Notes: a model not told the origin generated them from the letters alone. Shown: positions 24,401 to 39,085, counted from the stretch's first letter. The stretch is 64,000 nucleotides of DNA from Limonium bicolor (GCA_023374045.1 CM041777.1:91320300-91384299); one strand, 5' to 3'. Made by a program: numbers and translations.

Positions 24401-27098
24401 GTAGATAAGCCATATAAAATACATTTATAACATTAACTACCAATATTTAGAATGTGAGTTTATAAATAAGTGTTGTAGTTAATAGCTAGAACTTGTAAAA
24501 AGGTTTGTAAATATAAATTAGATATTTAAAACTTTGAACCTTTAATCAGACGGGACTATGTTACATAAGATATTATATTGATATACTTTACGGTAATGGG
24601 AAATATTGATATGTTATTTGAATATAAAATATGAGAACTTTCAGAATATCTGATCTTATTAAATAATTGGCAATTTCACTTATGAATGGGGATTTAATTC
24701 TTAGATAAATTTTACCTTATGTTAAGATATAATACTTATCCTAAAACATAATAGAGGGAATTAATTTATTAAGTTATTCCTTTGAAACCTTACGTTTTGT
24801 AAAACAATTTAAAACGAAATTAAGACCTAAGTTTATTGAAGTTTAGTATAAAAGGATTGTACATAGACTATGGGGGGAATGTGTGTAAAAATAAAACATT
24901 TAGGAAATTAAATGTAAGTAAAGATACATAAAAGGTTATCTTAAACACCTTATTATATAGGTAATAATAAAGCAAATGATATACCTTGTGAATACTAAAT
25001 GTAAGAGTTCGATAAATCTAAGTTAACTATAATATAGTTATTCAAGATGAGAAGCAATTTAACATCTTATGACAAGATTATTAAATGGCTGCAAATAAAA
25101 GTCATTCTGAACTAAAGATAAGATAATTGAGTTTAGTAGCTCAATTAAGTTATAACAAAATGCGTCTACAACACTATGATCCCGATATACAGGATGTATA
25201 TCTTAATTAAGTTAAGGCGGAAAACTTAATCTTAATGGATTATCTAGTAGATATTGATAAAAATACATAATCATTACCTTATGGAATAATAGTATAGTAT
25301 TCTAACATAAATCCATCATAGGTTATAATACGATGTCTGTCCTAAAGTAAGAATAAAGTATTGAGTTTAAGAGTTATTATTGAGATTCTAAGATTAATTG
25401 AGTAATATAAATACACTTATGATATAAAGGTCTTAATGTGAGAATTACGGTTAAGTATTAGTAAAGTGGATAAGAGTGGAACAATTAACAAGTGTTAGAA
25501 GAATACATCCCTTGATCTTACAACCTTGGGCTATACAACATTCTAAAACAAGTCAAAGGCTATACTTAACATTTAAGCGAAGGGCTTACAAGATGATCGA
25601 GGTTTAGAAATAAGAGTGAGGAATCTATTTAAGTTTAACTTAGGGTATGAGATATTGATGATAGACTACCTTTAATATTCTTCAGAGTACTGTTGATTGT
25701 TTGCACAAGTTGACTAGAGCTACTACAGCGTTATCCATGTATGATTTCTCGTACTCCAATATTGATTGCTAACAGACTTAAGGAAATGGTTTGGAAAACG
25801 CTAATTGACTTTGAATAAATTTCGAAAGGAATCTGTTTGGGTGACTAACTGAGCTTGTGTGACTAACTGAGCCTGTTTGTGAAACTTCCTTGGTCATTGG
25901 TTCCTCCAATCTAGTTGTTCCACTAGATATTAACTGCCTAGGGTTTACACTTCTACACTCTGTAGGACTGAGTGTTTTGGTATTGCTCTGGTGCGGTTAA
26001 TGATCTGGTGGGGTGACTGGGAATATAGGAAATATCTGGTGTTGGTAAATTCTTCCTTTGGACTATGGGTATTGTTTCATCCATGAGTCGAGTTTGATCA
26101 GCCTTATTGGGAATGGATTCTTTCTATTGGATATTAATTGTTGAGGGTTTACGCCTCTGCACTCTGTAGGACTGAGTGTTTTGGTATTGCCCTTGTGCAG
26201 TTAATAATCTAATGGGAATATGGGAAAAATGTTAATCTTGGTACTGAGTATGGGTTCTTTTATTAAGTGGTGCACACACTTTTCACCGATGACTGAGAAC
26301 GGGTCGGTGGCAGCGGAGGTCTGCTATACCTCGTCCATATGGACAACTGACAGCGGAGGTCTGTTTACCTCGTCCTTGTGACAACTGACTGGCGGTGGGG
26401 GCCATCTCTCCCAATTGGTTTTATTCCACTCTTGAGTATATTTGCCTATGGGAATCAATCTTCTGAAATGGTGGAGACATAAACTGTCTACCACGGGTTA
26501 TGGATATTCATGTCATTCCTAGTCCTTTGTGACTACTTAAGTCTTTCTCTCCTTAACCAGAATTGGTTCTGACATCAACAATGGATGCTTACTAACTATG
26601 TGGTGTGACTTCATAAGTGGATGACTTGGTTTGGAAGTTCTTTATCTCTATCTTTGTCTTGTCCTCTTTTCTCTTTAACTTGATTATTTTGAAGTGCTTT
26701 TTTCTCTGTTTACTTTTAAGAGTTTGTTTTCATCTTACTATCTTATTTGAAGAACTATGTTTTAATTTACTGTTTTAGAGAATTGTACCAGTTCCATTCC
26801 AGGGAACTGACTCACCCCTCTCGGGGTGGGCTGCTTGGTTTCATCTTGCAGGTACGAAATTGTTTATACAGGTGGCCACGAAGAGCATGAGTGATTGGGA
26901 TGGGAGTTAGGAATTGTGGAGCGTTATTTTGTTTTACGTTCAGTTTTGTTTACGTTGTTTTCTTGAGTTCAGACCGTAACTTAGATAATTGTAATGGTTG
27001 TAATTGGTGAGGTTGGTACCGGGTGTTTGGAACCCGATGGTTTGTAATCGCCTTAGTATTTTAATTCCGCTGTAAATACGTTAAATAGGGGCGTTACA
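21417..27098 (+). repeat. Family C LTR 2 (about 5.68 kb)
   Basis: Almost identical to LTR 1 across its whole length, with a different (TA)n length near 23650. It is followed by a primer site at 27104, so it acts as 3' LTR for unit 1 and 5' LTR for unit 2. Confidence 0.88.
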
Positions 27099-30000
27099 GA
27101 AATTGGTATCAGAGCATAGTTACGCTCTGAACCCGAGAAAACAAGCCGAGTGAAATACTTAGAATATAGGTGCACTTAAAACTGGGGAATTGGGGTAGAA
27201 TTGGGAAGTGAGGATTCCAGTAAGGCACGACTCCTAATCTTTCTTGGAATTATGAATGATTCCTTTACACTTTTTGTATGAATGTTTGTTAGGAATAGTG
27301 TGTTGTCATACCGTTCGAACATGAAATTACAGTAAAATTATAAGTTGGAACATCATCTATTGGGTATGATAAGATTTTGATTGGGATAAATCATTCATTG
27401 AGCTATTTTTCAAAAGCCTACTTATGGAGAATACATTGCTAAAAATACAATCCTTTAAAAGCTAGTACACATGTTCCTAGAACTTTAAAGAATACCTGTG
27501 GTTGAAAATAGTATACAAATGGAGCTTTGAATAACTAAGTGATAAGTACTTCAACTTCTTTAAAGTTTAAAAATAAATCTCATGAACTACTTGGTACAAA
27601 TTATTACCTAAAGATAATGTTTAAGATAAATCTTAAGTCTAGGAAGTTATTAAGCTAACAAGAACTAGTAGCATATTAGAAAAGATCAACATCTGAACCT
27701 GTGAACTACACTAAAACTCTATGTTAACTTTAGAAAGTAAACACCTAAACCTAACACCCTACGGGAAGTGCCTGGTGCGACGAACTCCAAGGCTGAAAGT
27801 AGTGGGGGTGCACACCCACTTCTGGAAGTTTAGGGGCTCGACAAGCCTTGTCATCTAACCGTAAATAATCTTCTACGCAGGTGATGGATTGTGTTGAACT
27901 TGAGGAGGAGTGGTGGTAAGACGTTACCATCACGAAATCTTGAGCTAGGCATATTTCGTTACTAGCCACAATGAACAATTCAAAACTTATATATTAAGAT
28001 CCAGTACTAAATTCATACATGTAAAGTTTACCGTGTTAAATCCTTGGTGAAAAATACTTACATATGGAGTGAAATCACATGAGTAATGATGTTGAAACCT
28101 GGGTTCAGGTTGATTTCTTTTGGCACATAAACTTTATGAGAAGCCTGGAATAACCCTACAACGTCAATATAATGTTGGAGGAAGTGGTGGCACATACCAA
28201 TATATGGAGGAAAGAGATTTGAATTTGGGTGCTGCAAGGTAAAACATCTACCCCTTGCTGAATATAAAAACCATTAAAGGAAGTTACTTAAGAATTGAGG
28301 GAATAGAAGAGTAATACTAAACTAAATATTATTGATCCTTAAATATTTCGAGTATTGAGCATCTAGTGAAAAATTGAGAGTTACTTGAAGATTTGGAAAT
28401 TCCCATGTTTATTTAGAAGTTTAACATTATACATATAAAAATTTTAGAAGTCACACTAAGAGTGACATTAAAGAGAAGCCACCATTATCTAAGAGAGTAC
28501 TAAGATTTAATGATCAGAGAAATACTTACATAGAACAAACCTTAAGTAAAATAATTATCAAGTGTAAGTGAGTTTTCACTAGACTAACTCATTTAACAAA
28601 AAAAAAATTCATAGAGATCCTACCTTGAAAAAAACAATTTAACATAAAGAAATCAGATTTTGGAGCTACATTATAATTAATAAGAACTTCCTAAAACTCT
28701 GCCTTGTGTGAAATTATGTAAATGTGTAATAAGTATTTTTTATGAAGTGAACACTTAATGATTTGTCTAAAATACGATAGTTAATTATAAAAACAATTGA
28801 AACTTGAAAAGTCACAGAAAATATTGATTTTATAGAGTTTTAACTTATGGTTGGCTAATAAATCCTTGAAGATAATTTTTAAAGATTATCTAGGATTATT
28901 ACATGATTTGAAATATTATTTTAAACTACTCTAGTATGTTACAAATGATTTATAACTTGTTAAGATAATTGATATGTTAAAATAACATAAAGGGCATATT
29001 TACGTATATTAAGTTATAAAACCGTACAAGGTTTCATGAAAAAAAACTTAATTGAATTAAAAAAAGGGTTTTCATATACAGTATGATTCTATTTTAAATA
29101 AGTTCATGAATTTTCAAGCTATGACAATTAAGAGACTTTAGGTTATAAAATGCTTCTAGAGAAATATTGTAGTAAGGATATCATTTGAATAATCACGTTA
29201 CATTATAATGGAATTTTTCTTTTATGAATTAATAGTTTCCAAATCACATGATTTAAGATTTTGATACCTATTACATGCAATACCTAATTGAATAAAGAGT
29301 GAACTTAAATGCTATTTTAGTAATATATAAGTATAACCTAAGTTCTTCTCTTTTTTAAAACTTAACCTAATATATGTATAGTGAATCCTAAACTTTGTTT
29401 TTGCCAATAGAGAGGCAAAGTGAGTTAGGAAAATGTGTTGGGAACACTAAAAGAGTTAATTACAATCAAGCCAGAATAACAACGAGTGATATTGTGCATC
29501 AGATAATGAACCAAAAGTAAAAATTCAAACTTCACGTAATGTCTTAAATAAAGAAAATTATGAGTAACAAACAGTAAACTTTAAATGATGAGTACTAAAC
29601 CAAAAAGGTTATGTCCAATAAAACGACCGTGATTGAAATAAACACTTTGTTGACTATCTAGTCAATTAACCCGTAAAGTATATTTAACAAGAGTGACCAA
29701 CTGAATTTTGGGATGATGGTTAGACCAGGTGTACACAAATGCAGACACATAACAATCAAGAAATACATACATAAACAACGATCATGGATAAAATCAACAA
29801 TGCAATTAAAGTCACAACAAAGCTCGATAATAACGTGTTGAATTCCTTGAATGTGGTGTTTGAAATAAACATCAAGTAATTAAAGAAAACAGAAACTAAA
29901 TGTTTGGAAGTTTAGTATGGCCCATGCATATTGTTGTGATTGGTTTTTGAAACAACCTTGTTGGATAATGTATCCTGAGTGGTGGTTAATGACATTTACA

Positions 30001-30277
30001 TCTGCATCAACTGGATGCTAATTATGAGATATTTTGGTTTGGTTAATGGTTGACCTTGAGTGGAATGGATCCTTATTTAAGGATGGGGAATGATGGAATG
30101 GAAATTGTGATTAGAATTGTTATTGGATGAATATCCTTGAGTGGTTTGATTATTTGATATGCATTTTAGAGTTGGTAATATAACTTGGTGCTTAGTTTAC
30201 CCGCGCACCTGAAAGGGTGTGAGTAGTTGGTAGATAATTTTAAACTTCGGGACGAAGTTTCTTTAAGGGGGATCTAC
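27099..30277 (+). mobile_element. Family C internal region, unit 2 (non-coding)
   Basis: About 3.18 kb, colinear with 18246-21416 and nearly identical. No coding sequence recognised. It ends in the stem-loop and polypurine tract before LTR 3 at 30278. Confidence 0.82.
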
Positions 30278-33200
30278 TGAAATACCCCAAAATTAATCTA
30301 AATTAATTTAGGGGATTTCTTTTATTAAAACCCGTGGAATTTGGAAATGGAAATGTATGGAATAAATAATTGGTATGGAAGTTGGCCAGCACACTGAAGC
30401 AGTGTGAGTAACTGTTAGTTGATTCTAAACTTCGGGTCGAAGTTTCTTTTAAGGGGGATCTACTGAAATAATTAATTTAGGGGATTTCTTTTATAAAAAC
30501 CCTAAATAATATTATTAAACACTAAATTAGTGTATGGTATTATTTAAAAATTATTTAGGGGACTTCTTATAGTAAATTCTAAATAATAATACAATTTAAA
30601 TTAATTTATTATAAGGTATTATGAATTTAATAACAAGATTTATAAGTCAATAAATCTTGGAAAAATTCCTAGACACTCCAATTATATTATAAAGATTTTA
30701 GAAATATTTGGAGCATTGATTTGAAGCATAAAAGTCAATATAAAATTCTAGAAACCCTAAAGCTTCTTAAGCCTTGCTAGGGTTGACTTTTTGAGAATGG
30801 TCAAACCATCCCATGAAACCTATACCAATAAATAGGTTATGAAAACCATGAAGATCGATAAAAAGAACATCGAAAACGGATCATCCTAGCCAAAGTTATG
30901 ATAGAATGAAGTTTAGAGCCAAAATTTTGAAAAGTGCCACGTGTCAAGACCACACGGGTCGCCGGTACTTAGCACGAAAACCGGCTAAGTATTCTCATTC
31001 TCACCAGTATTTTGCCCTAACTTGTGACGGTCGTATCTCACTCGTCCTTTCGAATTTTGTGCCGTCTTCTTCATTATCTTCTCCTTAATCTCGCTCTTTA
31101 CAACCAGCTCACACATAACCTAAATCTTCCTACATCCACCGGAAATTGATCCAAAGTTGCGTCCTTACAAAGGCATAACCCAGATTTCCAGTTTTCACCG
31201 AATTCAGGTAAACTTCGTCTCGCCATAACTTCTTCTTTCTCAGCCACAATTAGTGTTCTTTAGCTTGTTTCGAAGATCTCTAATTTCTCTACAACTTGCA
31301 TGTTAATGACCAAAGCCAATTCCCAACCGTTTGGAAGAGAGAGGTGTCTAAAGTTTCGGATTTGTCATCACATAAAATCATAGATTTTTCCAGAAAACGT
31401 AAGGTATAAACTCGTAACCTTCAGCTTAGATTTCTTCTTGTGTATTGCAAATTGGGTTTAGTTCTTGTTTCAATCCGTAGCGCTACATCTCCTCTTTTGA
31501 TTAAGCCCAAGAACATGGCCTAACTCGTTCTAGATCATAACTTGTAGATCCTCAAAGTTGGCACCTCGAACAGGCAAAGTTCGAATATTTTCCAGAAAAA
31601 CCGATTTCGAATTCTCCTAGTTTGTGCAATTTCGTGATTTTCTTTCAATTCCTCCGATGTTGCTAATCGGTTTTTGCATTTTCGACCAAACCCATGTACC
31701 AATTTCAATCATTCATCTATTATGCATTTACTAAGAGGATTTGGCAAATCAAAATTCGAACTACATAAACCCTAACCTTCGTTGCCCAGAATCGCATTTG
31801 ATGTATACTGCATGATAGCTTGTATAATTGGTACCATTAGAACCGAAATTGAATTTCTAATCCAAGAAACAAAAATCAGTCGATTTGGTTCTGTGAGTTG
31901 AGAGAATCAAGGAAAACGTACTCGGGTTTCGTTTTGTGTTTGCTGATGAACTCGAGTAGCAGTAGCCGTCCGATCGTAGGGTATAGAAACGGACGACCGA
32001 GATTAGAAACAGGGAAGTTTAAGTTGGTTAAGATTTGTAATAATTTCAGAATTAAACCCTAACTTGTTAGATTTATACCTTCCCGAATGTATTTTGACTT
32101 GAAATTTTAACCATAGATTCCTTATATCTAGTTTATTTCGATGTTAATTAGTATGGTTTTTGGAGTTTTCAAACGTAAGTTATGATTTTTTGCAAGTTAC
32201 GGGGATTATGGAATTATTTGGTTAAATAAAAAAGATATTTTATGAAATAAAAATTTTATAATATGTCTAAAATGTTATAGCTACTATATATTTAATTTGG
32301 GAATTTTTGGACAATGGAAATGGGTTTAAAAATTGTGTATATGAATTTTTCATAAGAATAACTTATAATATATGGTTTTTAATGTAACCAAAAATTAAAG
32401 TATAGTTTATTAATAAACTTTATAGGTTGAGAATAATATATTAAGACCAAACTACATTTAATACAGAATGTTAAGAAATATTTTTGAGTACAAATTTTAA
32501 GTATAGTAAATATTATATATATATAAAAATATAAAAATAAAATAGTAACATATGTTAAATCAAGGAATTTAATTAATCTATGTTTATACTAACTATATAA
32601 TGTGGAGGTTAATATACTTAAGTAAAACTAAGCAAAATACTTTATTTTATAAACCATATTTTGGTGTAATATGTGAAGCAGTTAATATAATAATTAAATG
32701 CAATAAAACTACATAAAGAATGTCTTGAATAAATTCTAGTTTATATATGTAATAAATAAAGAAAAGAAAAAAATACCTTATAGAAAATAGAATATGAAGG
32801 AATTAATAAGTTAAAACTAAACCTATACATAATACTATTAAAAGAATATTATATGGGGTAGTATTGAATTGTGGTTATGAATTAAGCTTAAAGAGTTATC
32901 TTGAATTTCTAAGATCTATATAAACCATATTAAAATAAATGTGTAATATTATTTGTCAAAGACCAGAATGTAAATCTCTAATTTGGTAAGTAATAATAAG
33001 TTAGGACTTAGGATTATTTGTAATTAGATTTTGCACAAATAGAACTTACTATATAATTAATAAATAAATGAAATACTTTACACCTAAATGTGAAGTGGAT
33101 TAGTAAGTCCAGATTTAATCATTTCATAACATTTATTGTATTGAATAATAACTTAATGTTTTAAGGAAAAATCATTAAAAGGGTTATATAAAACTAAGTT

Positions 33201-35237
33201 AAATATGACTAGGGAGTTAATCTAGATAATAATCTTTAAGTTTCTTAGAAGTAGATAAGCCATATAAAATACATTTATAACATTAACTACCAATATTTAG
33301 AATGTGAGTTTATAAATAAGTGTTGTAGTTAATAGCTAGAACTTGTAAAAGGTTTGTAAATATAAATTAGATATTTAAAACTTTGAACCTTTAATCAGAC
33401 GGGACTAAGTTACATAAGATATTATATTGATATACTTTACGGTAATGGGAAATATATTGATTTTATTGAATATTATGAGAACTTTCAGAATAGATGATCT
33501 TATTAAATAATTGGCAATTTCACTTATGAATGGGGATTTAATTCTTAGATAATTTTACCTTATGTTAAGATATAATACTTATCCTAAAACATAATAGAGG
33601 GAATTAATTTATTAAGTTATTCCTTTGAAACCTTACGTTTTGTAAAACAATTTAAAACGAAATTAAGACCTAAGTTTATTGAAGTTGTATAAAAGGATTG
33701 TACATAGACTATGGGGGGAATGTGTGTAAAAATAAACATTTAGGAAATTAAATGTAAGTAAGGATACATAAAAGGTTATCTTAAACACCTTATTATATAG
33801 GTAATAATAAAGCAAATGATACCTTGTGAATACTAAATGTAAGAGTTCGATAAATCTAAGTTAACTATAATATAATTATTCAAGATGAGAAGCAATTTAA
33901 CATCTTATGACAAGATTATTAAATGGCTGCAAATAAATCATTCTGAACTAAAGATAAGATAATTGAGTTTAGTAGCTCAATTAAGTTATAACAAAATGCG
34001 TCTACAACACTATGATCCCGATATACAGGATGTATATCTTAATTAAGTTAAGGCGGAAAACTTAATCTTAATGGATTATCTAGTAGATATTGATAAAAAC
34101 ATAATCATTACCTTATGGAATAATAGTATAGTATTCTAACATAAATCCATCATAGGTTATAATACGATGTCTGTCCTAAAGTAAGAATAAAGGTTTGAGT
34201 TTAAGAGTTATTATTGAGATTCTAAGATTAATTGAGTAATATAAATACACTTATGATATAAAGGTCTTAATGTGAGAATTACGGTTAAGTATTAGTAAAG
34301 TGGATAAGAGTGGAACAATTACAAGTGTTAGAAGAATACATCCCTTGATCTTACAACCTTGGGCTATACAACATTCTAAAACAAGTCAAAGGCTATACTT
34401 AACATTTAAGCGAAGGGCTTACAAGATGATCGAGGTTTAGAAATAAGAGTGAGGAATCTATCTAAGTTTAACTTAGGGTATGAGATATGGATGATAGACT
34501 ACCTTTAATATTCTTCAGAGTATTGTTGATTGTTTGCACAAGTTGACTAGAGCTGCTACAGCATTATCCAGGTACGATTTCTCGTACTCCAATACTGATT
34601 GCTAACAGACTTAAGGAAATGGTTTGGAAAACGCTAATTGACTTTGAATAAATTTCGAAAGGAATCTGTTTGGGTGACTAACTGAGCTTGTGTGACTAAC
34701 TGAGCCTGTTTGTGAAACTTCCTTGGTCATTGGTTCCTCCAATCTAGTTGTTCCACTAGATATTAACTGCCTAGGGTTTACGCTTCTACACTCTGTAGGA
34801 CTGAGTGTTTTGGTATTGCTCTGGTGCGGTTAATGATCTGGTGGGGTGACTGGGAATATAGGAAATATCTGGTGTTGGTAAATTCTTCCTTTGGACTATG
34901 GGTATTGTTTCATCCATGAGTCGAGTTTGATCAGCCTTATTGGGAATGGATTCTTTCTATTGGATATTAATTGTTGAGGGTTTACGCCTCTGCACTCTGT
35001 AGGACTGAGTGTTTTGGTATTGCCCTTGTGCAGTTAATAATCTAATGGGAATATGGGAAAAATGTTAATCTTGGTACTGAGTATGGGTTCTTTTATTAAG
35101 TGGTGCACACACTTTTCACCGATGACTGAGAACGGGTCGGTGGCAGCGGAGGTCTGCTATACCTCGTCCATATGGACAACTGACAGCGGAGGTCTGTTTA
35201 CCTCGTCCTTGTGACAACTGACTGGCGGTGGGGGCCA
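30278..35237 (+). repeat. Family C LTR 3, left part (split by element B)
   Basis: Colinear with LTRs 1 and 2 up to the GGGGGCCA where element B begins; the rest resumes at 58268. Without the insertion the LTR would be about 5.65 kb. Between roughly 31050 and 34350 it carries many isolated one- to four-base deletions relative to both other copies, while the segments on either side are clean. This patchiness looks more like uneven consensus quality than evolution. Confidence 0.87.
35233..35237. repeat. Target site duplication GGCCA, left copy (element B)
   Basis: GGCCA precedes the LTR at 35238 and recurs at 58263-58267 directly after the other LTR. The uninterrupted site, GGGGGCCATCTCTCC, is visible in LTR 1 and LTR 2. 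A 5-bp duplication is the norm for Ty3/Gypsy integration. Confidence 0.95.
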
Positions 35238-35342
35238 TGTAACACCCCAACCGCTAATCCTTCCATTATCCTCTAATCCTTCCCATAATTACCTTACTCG
35301 CAGCGGAATACTTACCTACTCCCGGCGGGTGATACAACGCCA

Positions 35343-35360
35343 TTAACCATCCAAGGTTAA
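35343..35360 (-). other. U5 stem-loop, element B 3' LTR
   Basis: TTAACC and GGTTAA flank ATCCAA. It occupies the same place (between CCTTG and CATTG on the element strand) as the GTTAGTCAC/GTGACTAAC stem of A1 and A3, with different bases that still pair. Copy in the other LTR: 45638-45655. Confidence 0.6.
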
Positions 35361-36914
35361 CAAGGCTACTACTACTTACCGTATCGGTCTGACGATTAGA
35401 ATGAATACATACATACTACATACTTTACAATACCAAATACTTAGCTTACATTTGATTACCGAGTATACCGAATATGTGAATTACATTCATGTCTACTTCC
35501 AAAATGAGTTTATACAACTACTCTGTCACAACCAATCAAGAATTCAATACCCAAAAGGTGTACCACGTGGTACACCGGCTACCCAAAAGCTCTAGCCGTG
35601 TACAACTCGGTACACTATTCCAATTCCTACTACTACTCCAAAAAGAATTACACGCGGCCTTACTCTACCTTCACGCCTCGCGGGTACCTGTGGAGTAAAA
35701 ACATTCCCCCTAGGGGTCAGCTTACGCTGCATATGATACCGCATACCCCGCGTACTAGCGAGGGTACGCCAACTATTTGGTCGAGTATATGCGGTTCGTT
35801 TCATTCATACATACATACATGCTTCATACAATACAATACAATACATTCATTTTACCACGCATACATACATACAATGCATACAAGGAATACAATCAAGTCA
35901 TTCATTCATAGTTACCATACTCACCGCATCACGGAGATACCATTCTCCAATACATACAAGGTCTTGTTAGCCTTATTACACACCCGGGTTAATCGGGTGT
36001 TCAATACTTTTACTCCGGGTCAAAGACTTACAATAGTCAAACCAATACAAATACATTACATACTTCTTACATACTTTACTTCCAGTTAAGTCGGTATGAC
36101 CTCCGGGCAGGGAGTACTATCTCCCCACCGGGCTTTGAGATGGCACACTAATCCAGGATGCTACCCATACAAAGGGAATTAGTCCAAGGAAAAGATCATA
36201 GCCAGGATTCGGTTCCAACCTCTTGTGGTTCCTTATCCTCACGCGTGGCCGAAACTATATCGGGCTTCTACTCATTCCATTTTACTCATTACTCATGTTA
36301 GGAGTTAGGTTGTTAGGAATTAGTAGAAGTCCATACTTACTTCCATACATACATACATTCACAAGTGCTCATACTTACACATACACTTCATTCCATCCAT
36401 TCATTTCATGAATTATACAAACTATGAGTTCAAGAGCAATAACAAGAACAATATAGTTCACACACATATAAGTGCAATATAAATCCGATTCATGCATTTA
36501 TCTTGTTGGTGATCACACAAGCACACAAATCGGGGTAACCAAGTTAGGATACAGGGCATGAGGAAATCATACCGTACACCGTCGAATACGTACTACCGGT
36601 TCCTTTGGAGATCAAATATTTGATTCCTATACATACATGAAGTAGTATGATCAATGATCTATTATTGATCTAACTTACTCCTTCATTGTTACTTTCGATG
36701 TATACTTGCTACTTTATTACTCTCCTACTTGGTTATAAAACCATTCTTTCCTTTACTACTTCTTCCACTTGTTTCCTTACTCATTTACTTACTTTCTTAC
36801 CATTACTACTTCATTAATGGTGCTCTACTATATATATATATGCATACATGTGTGTAGGCATATATATGTATACATGATAACTATAATCATATAATTAAAA
36901 CATTTTTTTTTTGT

Positions 36915-37230
36915 CAGACCGGACTTGCGACCGACCCTGGCAAGTCCGGTCCATTCCAGTAGCTCAGGTCACGGAAATTCTCCTGGCCGACCGGACTTGC
37001 ATGTCCGGTCGCAAGTCCGGTCCATTCCAGTAGGTTTCATCGGGAATTTTTTTGGTCCGTCCGCAAGTCCGGTCGATTCCAGTAGCATTCTGACGGGAAA
37101 ATTTTCTGCTCGACCGGACTTGCAAGTCCGGTCGCAAGTCCGGTCGATTCCAGTAACATTCCCGTCTTGTAAATCTGGGCTCGACCGACCTTGCAAGTCC
37201 GGTCGCAGGTCCGGTCGGCCCCAGTACTTC
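36915..37230 (-). repeat. Five palindromic modules, period about 65-71 bp (element B)
   Basis: Units are built around CCGGACTTGCAAGTCCGG, a perfect 18-base palindrome, with CATTCCAGTA spacers. Units lie near 36923, 36991, 37056, 37115 and 37186. The equivalent array in the other LTR (47227-47520) has lost its last unit in a deletion. Confidence 0.8.
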
Positions 37231-39085
37231 AGTTTAAAATCTGTTTTCAATTGCATTCTTTACCCATTGCTTCCCCAATCTTTACCAATACTTCCCCACA
37301 TGATTTAGCACTAATCAAACACTCTAAATCACCTTGGTTCATCCACCAAACTTACTACTCAATCCTTACATTCACTTACCCATTTTTCCTAATTCTATTT
37401 CAACACTTATACTAGTTTCCTTACACTAATGCTACAGATTTTTTTTCCTCTTCTTATGCTACAGATTTTTACTCAACTCTTATACTCCAACACTCCCTCA
37501 ACTTATGCTACTCTTAGCATCTCGAATACATTACTCCCACCGAGTTTCATCCCCTTAACATACTTCTTTCAAAATCTGTTACAAACTACAAAACCACCCA
37601 TTTTTAAACCTCTTCAAAATCTGTTACAAATGTGCCTAAGTCCTCAAATTCCTAGAAATTTTGACATAGCCTCCCCATATTTTACCATTCTCCACACATT
37701 ATTTCAGCTCACATAATTCCCATTCTCATATCCGTTTACCAATACACTACACACACTTCAACACTCTTACAACACAAATTCCTGCACATACCCATTCAAT
37801 ACCCCATGTTTTCCCAAGCTTTTAAAACTCATTTAAATGCTTCAAAAACTGTTACATTCTTTTCTCCAATACATTTTTACATTACTACTACTCATACTCA
37901 ATACATTACTCATTTCTACTACTCCAAAAACTGTTACAATACTACATATACAACTAGCTCAAGGTAAGTGCAATTACCTTGTCTTGCTAGTTTTCTTTTC
38001 TTCCTTTTTCCTTCTCTTCCTTTCCTCTTCCTTTTTCTTCCCAATGAGACTCACACACACAAGTGCTACAGCACATACACATACACAATACCATTTAGCT
38101 TCATTTTATACTAACCCTAGAATTTAAGTTTTAGGGTTTAGAAGAGTATTACCTTCCAATGAATGGATGAAGTTCTTGACTAGCAAGAGAACAAATTCCT
38201 AGCCCACAAGAGAGCCAAAATCGGCTGGAACAAGAAGCAAGAGTTCAAAAAGGAAATTCTTAAAATGCCAATGAGGCTAGAAACAATGGATTTTCGAATT
38301 CTTTTTACCTCAATGATAAGGAGGTGAAGGTGCTTCTAATGGTGGCTTCAAATCTCCAAATGGTGAAACCCTCAAAAACGAAAATGAGCTTTTGATTTTT
38401 GAGAGGATGAAATGTTCTCCTTTGCAAGGGGATTCAATGGTATATTTTTTTTTGGTTTGGAGTTTGAGTGCTCAAAGAGGAGAGAATGAGAGTTTTGTGG
38501 TTCTTCTTCATCCATGGCTGTCGTGAGGTAAAGAAATAGAGAAGAGATATAGAGAGAATAGGGGTGAGAGAAATCGAGGGAGAGGATGGGTGGTGAGGTG
38601 GAGAATTTTTTTTCTTTTTACTTATTCTTTGTCTTTAGTGAATAGGAATAATAAGAGGGGGAGAGAGGGAAATCGGCTACACACCCCCTCACAGATTTTT
38701 GCTTTTTATTTGCAAAGTGGACACACTAAGTTTTTTATTGCATTCTCACCCCACAACTTACCGGTTGTTACAGTTTTCACTAACCGGTACCCGTTTTCCG
38801 GAATTTTCTCGTTTAATTAATTTTATTGGTTCTAAAGCTTCACTAATATTTATTAGTGACTATTTAGTTGACCAAAATTGTTACGAGTCTATTTGACCCG
38901 CTTAAAGTCACGTTTTCCCGGTTTCCTCGAAAAACGCGCTTTAAGGTTCGTTTATGCTTTTAACCCATTTTAAAGGTCCGTTTTCTTCGGGATTTGTTCC
39001 CTCGTATTTATTTAGTGTAATTAAGCCTTTAAAAATTAATTAGCCTAATTAATCACTGTTTTTAATTACGGGGTATTTCAATCTA

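Larger units (their letters stand above)
35238..39080 (-). repeat. 3' LTR of element B (3843 bp)
   Basis: On + it reads TGTAACACCCC to GGGGTATTTCA, the reverse complement of a TGAAATACCCC...GGGGTGTTACA LTR. It contains (CATA)n and (ATACA)n microsatellites near 35800-35880, five palindromic modules at 36915-37230, a CT-rich leader on - near 38500-38680 and the U5 stem-loop. Large parts resemble the A3 LTR (for example the block with CGGCCACGCGTGAGGAT), so A and B are related. The frames open on + are low-complexity artefacts. Confidence 0.93.

Noticed and set aside
36925..37308. 127-codon + strand frame, and - strand counterpart, over palindromic modules
   Set aside because: Arises from the repeated CCGGACTTGCAAGTCCGG units without stops; the copy in the other LTR is broken.
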